A stretch of DNA of 33,247 nt. It comes from Thermoproteota archaeon. Lineage in GTDB: Archaea; Thermoproteota; Methanomethylicia; Culexarchaeales; B10-G16. The stretch is from positions 1-33,247 of the forward strand of contig QMRB01000008.1 in the NCBI GenBank assembly GCA_003649185.1, written 5' to 3'. The notes under the pieces were generated by a model that was not told where the DNA came from, searched no databases, and was given only the letters and a program-made list of their open reading frames with translations. Positions 6,953-15,145 of this stretch are shown here, piece after piece. Each line of letters begins with the position of its first letter. Within the stretch, counting starts at the first letter, position 1. The translations under genes and the position numbers were made by a program.

Positions 6953-8344
6953 GGCCAGCTTCATCCCTGAAATTTTACCGCCCATAGATATATATAGAAT
7001 GTTATCGGTGAAGCATTTATTTCTATAAATATTTCTCCCATCCAAGATTACGGCAGGCTTATTCATAAGCTCTACGAAAACTCTTTCAGGCAGCTGTTTA
7101 AATTCGTCATGATCTGTAACTATGATAGCTGCATCTGAACCTTTGAGAGCCTCCTCAAGAGATGTGAAAACTGCTCCTTTAAAGTTTAATTTTATATCTC
7201 CTTCAACCCATGGATCGTGAACATAAACTTTGAAGCCCTGATTTATAAGGCTATATATAAGTGGATATGCTGGTGAAAGCCTTGTATCAGACGTATTTCC
7301 TCTAAAAGCTAAACCTAAAACTGCAATCTTAACAGATTCAAAATGTTTATCTAAGTTTTTTAAAGCTTTCAGAAGCAGGTTTAATGCATATTTAGGCATT
7401 TCATCATTTATTCTTCTAGCATTTGAAGTTATGGGGAGATTAAGATCCAGTTGATCTGCAATCCACATAACATATCTAGGATAGATAGGTATGCAGGCTC
7501 CGCCAACCCCTATGCCAGGTATATGAAGATTACAGTAGGGTTGACTGTTACATGCCTCTCTTATCTCCATGAAATCTAATCCCATTTTTAGGCAGAGCTT
7601 GGATAGTTCATTGGCCAATGCTATGTTAACATCTCTATAGATTCCTTCGAAGAGTTTTGCAGTTTCAGCTGCCGTAGTGCTGCTCAGTTTTATTACTCCT
7701 CTCCTTGCAATCAGGGAATATAGTGTTGATATAATTCTAGTCGATTTTGGACCTATCCCTCCCACTATTTTCGGATAGTTTTCCTCTATGTCTTTCAATG
7801 CTCTTCCAACCATAACCCTTTCAGGACTATAGGCCAATCCGAAGTCAACTTCAACTTTCAATCTACTTATGGATTCTAGAAGTGGTTTGGCAAGGTTTAT
7901 TGTTGTTCCAGGTGGAACACTTGATTCCAAGACCACTAAGTCGCCTCTCTTCAAGCCTCCTGCAATATTTTTTAGAGCGTCAATTAGGGCTGAAAGATCC
8001 GGTTCACCGCTATCAAGATCTATACTTGTTGGAACGGCCACCAATTTAATATTTGAAAATTTAGATGCATAAACTCCATCCGTAACGGCTTTGAACATTC
8101 CTGATGAAATGTAACTTTTCAGTATGGGTTGAAGGGAAGGTTCATCTCTAAATTCAAATCTACCTGAGTTAAGCTTTTCAACCCAGGATTTATTGACATC
8201 TACTCCTAAAACTTTTGCACCAGCCCTCAGCCATGCAGCTGCAAGTGGTAGACCAACCCTGCCTAAACCGTAAACTGAAACATTTAATCTACTCTTCTTT
8301 AACGCTTCCAGTAGATCTTCATTGGATGATTCTAGAAGGTTCAT
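6941..8344 (-). CDS. UDP-sugar 6-dehydrogenase (UDP-ManNAc/UDP-GlcNAc dehydrogenase type)
   Basis: About 467 residues, normal for the UDP-glucose/GDP-mannose dehydrogenase family, which oxidises C6 of a nucleotide sugar to a carboxylate with two NAD+. The N-terminal Rossmann motif is VYGLGRVGLPLAAAWLRAG, followed by GVDVN. ESSVPPGTT and YSPERV come next. The catalytic Cys is in GVGGACIPIYP (C284), and the C-terminal domain has LGLAFRGNTSDTRLSP and VHDPW. The SPER and GVGG.CIP pattern points to the WecC/WbpA branch acting on N-acetyl sugars, making UDP-ManNAcA or UDP-GlcNAcA. I choose ATG 8344, with GGTG just upstream; GTG 8353 and TTG 8356 are possible. It opens the glycan locus and is divergent from the SDR gene. 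Confidence 0.85.
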   Translation of the reverse strand: MNLLESSNEDLLEALKKSRLNVSVYGLGRVGLPLAAAWLRAGAKVLGVDVNKSWVEKLNSGRFEFRDEPSLQPILKSYISSGMFKAVTDGVYASKFSNIKLVAVPTSIDLDSGEPDLSALIDALKNIAGGLKRGDLVVLESSVPPGTTINLAKPLLESISRLKVEVDFGLAYSPERVMVGRALKDIEENYPKIVGGIGPKSTRIISTLYSLIARRGVIKLSSTTAAETAKLFEGIYRDVNIALANELSKLCLKMGLDFMEIREACNSQPYCNLHIPGIGVGGACIPIYPRYVMWIADQLDLNLPITSNARRINDEMPKYALNLLLKALKNLDKHFESVKIAVLGLAFRGNTSDTRLSPAYPLIYSLINQGFKVYVHDPWVEGDIKLNFKGAVFTSLEEALKGSDAAIIVTDHDEFKQLPERVFVELMNKPAVILDGRNIYRNKCFTDNILYISMGGKISGMKLALSK

Positions 8345-8422
8345 CTTGAGCACCAAATAAACTTTTTTTACCTAAAATAGAGTTTACTTTACTCTTTATA
8401 AACATTTTTCACATAAAAATCA

Positions 8423-8519
8423 TGCTCCAAAAGAGATTGAAATATAAAGATATCGGTTTAGTATTGATATACACCATTATATTTTGATTCGAGAAGCTTA
8501 AAAACCATTATTTGGAGCA
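8423..8519. repeat. 9-bp inverted repeat in the dehydrogenase/SDR divergent promoter
   Basis: TGCTCCAAA at 8423-8431 and its exact reverse complement TTTGGAGCA at 8511-8519 flank the 79 bases between the two divergent genes. They could be paired sites for one regulator acting on both promoters; chance is not excluded at this length. Confidence 0.35.
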
Positions 8520-8571
8520 AATCATTAAACTATTAATTTCACATGTCCAACATATATTCAATGGTGATCCG

Positions 8572-9429
8572 ATGAATTGGATGATGAAACCGGTTCTCAT
8601 AATTGGAAATGGACCGGTTTCTGATCTCCTCGTTGAAAAGCTCATCGAGAAATATGCATACATATATTTTTGGGATCCATTTGAAAATGAGATTCCCCAA
8701 TACGAGGAGATAAAAGCAGTGAGGAAAAAACTGGAGGAGATTGATGGAGGGGAAATGTTTCTCAGAAGCCCCACATCGATCTTCTACATAGTTTCAAATG
8801 GAATTTTAAAGGAGAAAAATGAATATGCATTAAACATTTTAAACAGAGTTTTCGAGGAAACATCGGATAGGAGAACTAGATTTGTGATGGGAACATATTT
8901 TAACGATTATAGAGGCGAGGAAATTGTAAAGGAAATCTATAAGCTAATGGAGAAGAATGGAAGAGGATACAAAACACTAATAGATCTCGGAGAAATTTAT
9001 GGAGAGAGGGTTAAGGAGGGAATAGTGTTCAAAATTTTATGTAAATTTAAAGAAGAATGTCCAAACATAACTCTACCTATAAGTCCAAGAGAGAAGAGAA
9101 GCTACATCCACATAGAAGATGCTGTGGACGCATTGATAAAGACAGCTGAAAAAGCAGAGGGAATAGGAATTTACAGTGTGAAGGGATCTATAGTGGAGAA
9201 TAGGCGGATAGTTAACAGGATAATAAGATTACTGGGCATTGAAGCTGTCTGCAATATAAAATTCACTAAGGGAGAGAAAGAAAAGAAAAATTTGAAAGCA
9301 AACTATCTAAGCTGGTTTAAACCTAGAATAAAGCTTAGAGAAGGATTGGAGAGAACTGTCGGATGGTTTGAATCCGAATATGGACCTATCCTTGTATGTC
9401 CAAATCACCATTTAAAATTCGATGATTAA
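8572..9429 (+). CDS. Divergent extended SDR (NAD-dependent epimerase/dehydratase-like) protein
   Basis: About 285 residues with the fold signature of extended short-chain dehydrogenases: an initial strand and loop (PVLIIGNGPVSDLLVEKL), LIDLGEIYGERV where relatives have R..NVYGP, RSYIHIEDAVDALI (usual RD.VHVDDVA.A), and KPRIKLREGLERTVGWFE at the end. Key features are degenerate. The glycine motif is GNGPVS instead of GxxGxxG. Around DYRGEEIVKEI, where Y-x3-K is expected, no lysine stands at the right spacing. It may be a pseudo-enzyme or a structural/regulatory subunit rather than an epimerase. The ATG at 8572 follows GGTGAT at a good distance and is preferred to TTG 8512. It ends sharing 4 bases with the flippase stop. 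Confidence 0.65.
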   Translation: MNWMMKPVLIIGNGPVSDLLVEKLIEKYAYIYFWDPFENEIPQYEEIKAVRKKLEEIDGGEMFLRSPTSIFYIVSNGILKEKNEYALNILNRVFEETSDRRTRFVMGTYFNDYRGEEIVKEIYKLMEKNGRGYKTLIDLGEIYGERVKEGIVFKILCKFKEECPNITLPISPREKRSYIHIEDAVDALIKTAEKAEGIGIYSVKGSIVENRRIVNRIIRLLGIEAVCNIKFTKGEKEKKNLKANYLSWFKPRIKLREGLERTVGWFESEYGPILVCPNHHLKFDD

Positions 9430-10925
9430 ATAAATCTGGATAAAATGGATTTAATGAACTTTCTAAATTCAACATCAATAATATAGGTTAACGCAAAATA
9501 GATTATTGAACCTAACAGAACACCTTTAAGGGAAACTAGTAGAGCATCATAAAACTTAACATACGATTTTAAACCTCCACCCCACAAATATAGAACAATA
9601 AACATTATGGAAGAAGAGAAAGCATATTTAACAATCTGCCTCCAAGGAAATGAAAGATTCAACAAAGACTTAGCATCAAAATAAAACTTTAAGAGAAAGG
9701 AGAAGTTAAGGAAAAATTTCAACGAAAACCATAGAAAGACGATTAAGGAGGGATCTTCAGATGATAATCCCATAAAATGCAGCATTAGAAAAATGCCAAT
9801 TAAATATACGAGTCTAAAGAGTATTCTAATGGAAGGCACATAGAAAAGTCTACTTTTAAGATAATCATAGAAGGTTATATTATCTTTCAGCTCCACCCTC
9901 TCCGTTGCAATGAGACAGCTTGAATATATGTTTGAAAGGCAGAGAGTTACGGCTTGAAGAGCAGCTATGGCAAGAGCATCCGAAGAAACTGTATATGAAC
10001 TTCTGAGAAGCGATAAAAATGATTTTGACATTGCAGTTGCACCGAAAGCCATGGGGAAAGCGAACATAAGCATAAAGCTAACAGCATCGTTCACATCTTT
10101 GGCGCCTCCACCACTTAAAAGCTTAGGGTAAAGAGCTGAAGCTAGAAAGCGAGAGTAAAGAACAACAGCTATCACAGTGTTAATAGCTTTAAAATGGCCG
10201 ACTGGAACCGTTGACTGGAGAAGTAAAGTGACAAGCATAATATCTAAATTGTTTAGAAAACTCGGTATAAGACTATAGGCTGGAAGCCATCCAAGCTTAA
10301 CCCATTTAACTGAAAGATCTCTTCTAAATTTTTCTGAAAATTCCCCTCTCAAAGATAATGCAAGGAATAAGGCATACATATATCTAGCTATAATATGTGA
10401 TAGTAGGGCTCCTGGAAGACCATAATTCTTCACAACTACAAGAAAGTAGCCTGCGATAAGCTTAGTGGGCTCTAAAATTAGCTGTCCATAACCAATATAT
10501 TGGGGTGCTGCTCCCTGAGCCAAAGCTGTAAGAGTATTGCTAAAATATTCAGCAGGAATCTGTATAGTTAAAATGGAGATAATTAATGGTAAATTATCTT
10601 TAAACCCGGAAGATAAAACAATATTTGGAGATATTATGGGAAACAGGAGAACTGCAATTAACATGAGAAGAGAGTTTAAGAAAAATCCAGTCCTACCAAC
10701 TTTGAAACCTCTTCCAGTATATCTTGTCAACCAATAATTTGTGATGCTGGAGGGAATTATGAAATATTGGAGGAGAACTCCTAGAAAACTCCATAATCCA
10801 AACTCGGATTCGCTAAGCCTCCTTGAAGTCATGGTTATAAACATCATGCCTGTGAAGACGCTTATCAAGTTGGAAATGAAGTTGACTAGGCCGACGTATC
10901 TTAGACGAATTCTTCTTCCATTCAT
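9426..10925 (-). CDS. Polysaccharide flippase (Wzx/MATE-MVF superfamily)
   Basis: 499 residues with about 12-14 membrane helices. The start NFISNLISVFTGMMFITMTS followed by RRLSESEFGLWSFLGVLLQY is the classic first-helix pair of oligosaccharide flippases (TM1, then RxL...EFGxW...). Family members move lipid-linked oligosaccharides across the cytoplasmic membrane for export or N-glycosylation. No catalytic residues are expected. It is transcribed toward the SDR gene and divergently from the GT4 gene at 11007; the 80-base spacer holds TTATTATAATTATAATAAG-type AT-rich promoter sequence. The acceptor glycan cannot be inferred. Confidence 0.8.
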   Translation of the reverse strand: MNGRRIRLRYVGLVNFISNLISVFTGMMFITMTSRRLSESEFGLWSFLGVLLQYFIIPSSITNYWLTRYTGRGFKVGRTGFFLNSLLMLIAVLLFPIISPNIVLSSGFKDNLPLIISILTIQIPAEYFSNTLTALAQGAAPQYIGYGQLILEPTKLIAGYFLVVVKNYGLPGALLSHIIARYMYALFLALSLRGEFSEKFRRDLSVKWVKLGWLPAYSLIPSFLNNLDIMLVTLLLQSTVPVGHFKAINTVIAVVLYSRFLASALYPKLLSGGGAKDVNDAVSFMLMFAFPMAFGATAMSKSFLSLLRSSYTVSSDALAIAALQAVTLCLSNIYSSCLIATERVELKDNITFYDYLKSRLFYVPSIRILFRLVYLIGIFLMLHFMGLSSEDPSLIVFLWFSLKFFLNFSFLLKFYFDAKSLLNLSFPWRQIVKYAFSSSIMFIVLYLWGGGLKSYVKFYDALLVSLKGVLLGSIIYFALTYIIDVEFRKFIKSILSRFI

Positions 10926-11006
10926 TCCGAAACCTCTGCGGAAACTTATTATAATTATAATAAGTTAAGGTAAGTTAACTTTAATTATACGTTGTGATTG
11001 GGGCGC

Positions 11007-12017
11007 ATGAGCATGGAGAATTACAGTATCATCGCTGAAATTTTAATAGCATCATTCCTATCAACTTTCATTGCAATGCCCATTATAATGAAAGTTATGA
11101 GGAGATTGAATATTCTTGGAATAGATGTCCATAAGCCTGATAGACCTGATGTACCTGAGATGGGTGGAATAGGCATAATACTTGGAATAGCTGTGGGAGC
11201 TTTCATAATTTATGCTTGGACTGGAAATTCAAAGTATTTGGCATATATATCCACAGTTAGCTTTGTAGGTTTAATCGGATTGATAGACGACCTCTATATT
11301 TTGAAAGCCAAAGTTAAGACTATGCTGACCATTATGGGTTTTCTTCCACTTCTCATATTTGCAATTCAATATCCCAGCCAAATAGTTTTAGGTAGACCTG
11401 AACTTCCATTTATAGGTAGGCTTAGACTCACAATTATTTATTGGCTTCTCTTACCATTTGCAATAGCGGTTCCAGCAAATGCAGTGAACATGATGGATAC
11501 ATATAATGGGGTTATGTCTGGAAGTGTAGCTATAGCTTCATCATCCCTTCTCATATCCTCCATAATATTGGGAAGATGGGATTCAGCATATATGTCGGCT
11601 ATACTTTTAGGAGCAATCTCAGCATTCTATTATTATAACAGGTATCCTGCAAGGGTTTTCGCAGGAGATGTTGGAAGCTTATCGGTGGGTGCAGCGATAG
11701 GAGCAATCTCAGTTCTAGGAAGAGTGGAGATTATAGGTGTAACCGTCTTAATGCCATTTATAATGAACGCTTTCCACTCCCTCTCAAGTTTAGGTGGACT
11801 TTTAGAGAGGAGAGAGATTAAGGAGAGACCTGTAATAGTTGAGGGGGGAATTTTGAAGGCTAATGTGAAGAAAGGAGCACCTGAAACACTTGCAAACTTG
11901 CTTCTCAGAAAAGGGGAGGCTACAGAACTGGAACTGATAAATGCATATCATCTATTAGCCCTTATAGCTGGACTTCTCGGAGTGATAACGGCTATACTGA
12001 TGAGAGTGAAAATATGA
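11007..12017 (+). CDS. GlcNAc-1-phosphate transferase-like GT4 (AglH/WecA/MraY superfamily)
   Basis: About 336 residues with 10 predicted membrane spans. All landmarks of the polyprenyl-phosphate N-acetylhexosamine-1-phosphate transferases are present: HKPDRPDVPEMGGIGI near the N-terminus, the Asp pair GLIGLIDDLY, NAVNMMDTYNGVMSG (nucleotide/Mg binding) and FAGDVGSLSVGAAIG. The enzyme puts the first sugar phosphate from a UDP-sugar on dolichyl phosphate at the inner membrane face. ATG 11007 is chosen; TTG 10998 or ATG 11013 are alternatives. It shares ATGA with the next gene, so the two are translationally coupled. In this locus it probably starts the N-glycan or surface glycan lipid carrier. 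Confidence 0.85.
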   Translation: MSMENYSIIAEILIASFLSTFIAMPIIMKVMRRLNILGIDVHKPDRPDVPEMGGIGIILGIAVGAFIIYAWTGNSKYLAYISTVSFVGLIGLIDDLYILKAKVKTMLTIMGFLPLLIFAIQYPSQIVLGRPELPFIGRLRLTIIYWLLLPFAIAVPANAVNMMDTYNGVMSGSVAIASSSLLISSIILGRWDSAYMSAILLGAISAFYYYNRYPARVFAGDVGSLSVGAAIGAISVLGRVEIIGVTVLMPFIMNAFHSLSSLGGLLERREIKERPVIVEGGILKANVKKGAPETLANLLLRKGEATELELINAYHLLALIAGLLGVITAILMRVKI

Positions 12018-12259
12018 GAGTTTTTGAGAGAGTAAAGGAGTTGGCGCTAATAATGATTATAGCTTGGATAAGCATGATAATAATGCTTATCATAATAGAT
12101 AGATTTATAGTTCCGATTACACTGATGAAAAAAGGATATATGATGCTGCTGTTCGAATCGCTGTTGAAGATAACTCTCTCAAGTATTATTGCAGTTGGAT
12201 GGCTTTATCTATGGAGAAATCTCGTAAAGAGATATATTAAAAAATTCGGTGGAAATTAG
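12014..12259 (+). CDS. Small two-span membrane protein coupled to the GT4 gene
   Basis: 81 residues: an amphipathic start, two hydrophobic helices (about 9-32 and 41-65), and a basic C-terminal end (RNLVKRYIKKFGGN). Its start overlaps the stop of the GlcNAc-1-P transferase gene by ATGA, so it is made together with it and may be an accessory subunit. No recognised family. Its TAG stop shares 4 bases with the stop of the convergent TrmB-family gene. Confidence 0.6.
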   Translation: MRVFERVKELALIMIIAWISMIIMLIIIDRFIVPITLMKKGYMMLLFESLLKITLSSIIAVGWLYLWRNLVKRYIKKFGGN

Positions 12260-13062
12260 TGGAGAGGTAAACCTTCCCTCCACCTCTTCTCAAAGGCATC
12301 TAGGAAAACGCAGATCAACCCTCTATTCTCAGTGTAATGCGGCCTATAAAGTACAGGTTTCCAATATCTCTCCTCCTCTTCGGCAGCCCAAATCAGGAAG
12401 AGAAGTTTACTTTTATCGGCAATTGTACCTCTCGTCGGATACCACTTTTCAGGTGCAATTCTCACCTTAGCACCCATCTTGAAAAGTTTTTCAGCAATTC
12501 TTCTAGATTGAAGAGTGGAGGTACACATTAAAACTTTAACGCTAACTCCACGTTTCAAAGCATTCTTCAAGTAGGCTTCAACTTTAGGAAACCATGAGAA
12601 AAGCTCTGTGAATATTAGAAGCTCCTCCACAGCATTGGAGATTAAACTTCTAGTCTTCTCCTCCATTTCATATAGATCTTTAAGGGGTTGGAGGAGAATT
12701 CCAGGTTTAATTCTAAGCCTATGCTTATAGTAAAGTTCCTCAAGTCTCGGTTGCAGAGAGCTGAACATGGCATTTATATCTGAAATCTCCTTTGAAAGAA
12801 GTTTACGTCTATATTCAATGTAATTTTGAAATGCTTCCTTAGGTTCAACTGCTTCAAATCTTCGAGGCCGCCCCCCAATAACCTTAACGAAACCCTTCTC
12901 CTCCAACTGCTCCAAAATTCCATAAACTCTTGGAAGCGGAACCTCGGAAAGCTTGCTTACCTCTTCAGCAGTCAACTCAGCCTTTTCAAGCAATGCTAAA
13001 TAAGCTTTAGCCTCATACTCGGTGAGGCCGAGTGATTTAAACTTCAAAACCAACTCGTACAT
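12256..13062 (-). CDS. TrmB-family sugar-sensing transcriptional regulator
   Basis: 268 residues. The N-terminal 70 residues form the TrmB winged helix (LGLTEYEAKAYLALLEKAEL, TAEEVSKLSEVPLPRVYGIL, EQLEEKGFVKVIGGRPRRFE). A coiled segment (about 75-125) follows, then a PLD-like effector-binding half. Members bind sugars or nucleotide sugars and repress or activate transport and metabolic genes. It is divergent from the DUF354-Gfo/Idh-nucleotidylyltransferase operon, with a 67-base promoter region carrying an inverted repeat (separate entry). The simplest model is local control of the glycan genes, but the effector is not readable from sequence. Confidence 0.85.
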   Translation of the reverse strand: MYELVLKFKSLGLTEYEAKAYLALLEKAELTAEEVSKLSEVPLPRVYGILEQLEEKGFVKVIGGRPRRFEAVEPKEAFQNYIEYRRKLLSKEISDINAMFSSLQPRLEELYYKHRLRIKPGILLQPLKDLYEMEEKTRSLISNAVEELLIFTELFSWFPKVEAYLKNALKRGVSVKVLMCTSTLQSRRIAEKLFKMGAKVRIAPEKWYPTRGTIADKSKLLFLIWAAEEEERYWKPVLYRPHYTENRGLICVFLDAFEKRWREGLPLH

Positions 13063-13078
13063 AACATTAAAGTATATG

Positions 13079-13105
13079 GTGAAACTTATATATCATAATT
13101 TTCAC
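13079..13105. promoter_or_regulatory. Inverted repeat GTGAAA-N15-TTTCAC bracketing a TATA box
   Basis: Between the divergent TrmB gene and the DUF354 operon, GTGAAA (13079-13084) and TTTCAC (13100-13105) are exact reverse complements. The spacer contains TTATATAT (13086-13093), which is well placed as TATA box for transcription starting near 13117. A dimeric regulator bound here would block TBP. Known TrmB sites are also short spaced palindromes containing GTGA/TCAC, so this is a candidate autoregulatory operator. Confidence 0.5.
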
Positions 13106-13141
13106 TCGTTTTATGTAAAAAACAGTTAAATGGGATTGGGC

Positions 13142-14179
13142 ATGCTAATATGGCTTGAAGCATTAACACCTAAACAGGCTTTACTAATGATATCGATTAA
13201 AAGAGAACTTGAAAGAAGAGGTCATCACTGTATAATAACAACTAGGAGACATGACTATACAGTGGGAATCTTCAGAATATGGGGGGAGAAGCCGAAAATA
13301 ATAGGGAGATATGGCGGTGAAACATTATATGGCAAGTTGAAGGCAAGTCTAAGCAGAAGCATGAAACTTGCAGAATATATTGGAAGAAAGGAGAAAAGGC
13401 CAGAAATACATATATCCCTCTCCTCTCCAGACGCTTCGAGAGTGGCTTTCGGATTGAGAATACCCATAATCCTTTTAAATGATACGCCCCATTCAACCTA
13501 CGTTAATAGATTGACGCTTCCCCTAGCCGAAAAAGTTATAACACCTAGGGCGATACCTAAAAAACTCTTCAAATATGCCGTAGAAGAAGACAGGATAATT
13601 CAATATAATGGTGTAGATGAAGTTGCATGGATAAGAAGATTTAAACCAAATAGAAAGGTTCTAAGAAAACTTGGATTGAGAGAGAAGGATAAAATCATAG
13701 TAATTAGAGGAGGAGAATTTAAGGCATCATATTATCAGAGGAAAGGAAACATCATGGTTGACAAGATCATTGAAAAATTAGAAGAAGAAAACGTAAAGAT
13801 AGTCTACTTTCCGAGATATAGGGATGAGATGGAGAGGATGAGGAGAAAGCATCCAAAAATAATAATTCCGATAAAGGCTGTGGATGCTCAGAGTCTAATG
13901 AAATTTTCAACATTGGTTATAACTGGAGGAGGAACAATGGCTAGGGAAGCGGCACTTATGGGAACTCCATCAATATACTTATTCCAAGCTGAATTACCTG
14001 TAAACCGCTGGTTGATGGAGAAGGGCTTTCCAATTAAGAGGATTACGGATTACGAGAAGCTTATAGATTACTGTATGAGAATTTTGGAGAATCCCGATAA
14101 ATATAAAATAAACACTTCGAAGATTCTCTCCAAGCTTGAAAGCCCAATCCAACCTATAACAAAATTATTGGAGGAATAA
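13142..14179 (+). CDS. DUF354 family protein (glycosyltransferase GT-B-like)
   Basis: About 345 residues. The start MLIWLEALTPKQALLMISIK followed by RELERRGHHCIITTRR is typical of DUF354, an archaeal family with the two-Rossmann GT-B fold related to UDP-GlcNAc 2-epimerase and MurG-like transferases. The C-terminal half has the nucleotide-sugar site pattern VITGGGTMAREAALMGTPSI, resembling the G-G-x-x-T/M-x-E-A loop of MurG. The substrate is unknown; a role in surface sugar transfer or epimerisation fits the locus. ATG 13142 matches the family start; ATG 13130 adds MGLG. It is first in an operon with the Gfo/Idh and nucleotidylyltransferase genes (2- and 7-base gaps). Confidence 0.75.
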   Translation: MLIWLEALTPKQALLMISIKRELERRGHHCIITTRRHDYTVGIFRIWGEKPKIIGRYGGETLYGKLKASLSRSMKLAEYIGRKEKRPEIHISLSSPDASRVAFGLRIPIILLNDTPHSTYVNRLTLPLAEKVITPRAIPKKLFKYAVEEDRIIQYNGVDEVAWIRRFKPNRKVLRKLGLREKDKIIVIRGGEFKASYYQRKGNIMVDKIIEKLEEENVKIVYFPRYRDEMERMRRKHPKIIIPIKAVDAQSLMKFSTLVITGGGTMAREAALMGTPSIYLFQAELPVNRWLMEKGFPIKRITDYEKLIDYCMRILENPDKYKINTSKILSKLESPIQPITKLLEE

Positions 14180-14181
14180 AT

Positions 14182-15138
14182 GTGAAGAAAAAATTAAATG
14201 TTGCAGTTATAGGATGCGGATTCTGGGGTTGGAATCATCTGAGAGTTCTAAATGAAATTCCAGATGCAAATCTAGTGGCAGCAGCAGATATAAATTCTGA
14301 AAGGCTTAGAATAATAAATGCAAGATACAACGTTAAAACCTATAGAGATTATAAAGAAATGCTTGAAAAAGAGAGCTTAGATGCCGTAACGATCTGCACA
14401 CCCTCAAACACCCATTCCAAGATAGCTCTAGACGTAATACATTCAAATGTACATTTATTAGTGGAAAAACCTATGACGACGACTGTGAAAGAAGCAGTAG
14501 AAGTTGTTAGAGAAGCTGAGAAGAGAGGACTTAAACTTTTAGTTGGACATATAGAGAGATATAATCCAGGTGTTGAAAGGGTGAAGAAACTAATAGAAGA
14601 AGGAAGGATAGGTAAACCAGTTTTAATTTCGTCGAGAAGAGTTTCACGGTGGCCTATAAGGATAGGGGATGTAGGGGTGATAAAAGATCTCGCAATACAC
14701 GACCTTGACATCATGAGATATCTTACAGGAAAAGAACCTACAGAAATATATGCGATAGCAGGAAGCATACATCATAAATATGAGGATTATGCGCATATCA
14801 CCCTCAAATTCAATGGAACACCCACAGCGTTTATAGAGTCAAATTGGCTGACACCTAAAAAGATAAGAGAATTAAATGTTACGGGAAGTGATGGAATGAT
14901 AACCTTAAACTACATTACACAGGAGATTAAAATAGCCGATTCGGAAGGCACATATATACCGTCGGTGAAATGGAATGAGCCTTTAAAAAATGAACTTCAA
15001 CACTTTGTAAACTCGGTTCTAGGCAGAGAGAAACCTAGGGTAAATGGAAGAGATGGAGCAATAGCAGTATATCTCTGTGAAGCAGCTTTAAGATCTGCCT
15101 CCACAGGGAGGCCGATGAAAATAAAACTTCCATTATAG
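14182..15138 (+). CDS. Gfo/Idh/MocA family oxidoreductase (UDP-sugar 3-dehydrogenase-like)
   Basis: 318 residues, the normal length. Rossmann start VAVIGCGFWGWNHLRVL with the acidic AADIN, then TICTPSNTHSKIA and the signature LLVEKPMTTT (EKP lysine, binds cofactor and substrate). The catalytic-side motifs are HIERYNPGVERV and DLAIHDLDIMRYLTG (His/Asp). These resemble WlbA/WbpB, which oxidise C3 of UDP-GlcNAcA before transamination. Given the 6-dehydrogenase in the same locus, oxidation of UDP-GlcNAcA/ManNAcA is plausible, but other nucleotide sugars are possible. The start is GTG at 14182, two bases after the DUF354 stop. It is mid-operon. Confidence 0.8.
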   Translation: MKKKLNVAVIGCGFWGWNHLRVLNEIPDANLVAAADINSERLRIINARYNVKTYRDYKEMLEKESLDAVTICTPSNTHSKIALDVIHSNVHLLVEKPMTTTVKEAVEVVREAEKRGLKLLVGHIERYNPGVERVKKLIEEGRIGKPVLISSRRVSRWPIRIGDVGVIKDLAIHDLDIMRYLTGKEPTEIYAIAGSIHHKYEDYAHITLKFNGTPTAFIESNWLTPKKIRELNVTGSDGMITLNYITQEIKIADSEGTYIPSVKWNEPLKNELQHFVNSVLGREKPRVNGRDGAIAVYLCEAALRSASTGRPMKIKLPL

Positions 15139-15145
15139 GTGAAAT

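Noticed and set aside
45-6960. 14-base word GGATAAGGCCAGCT at 45-58 and 6946-6959
   Set aside because: One or two such matches are expected by chance in a window this size.
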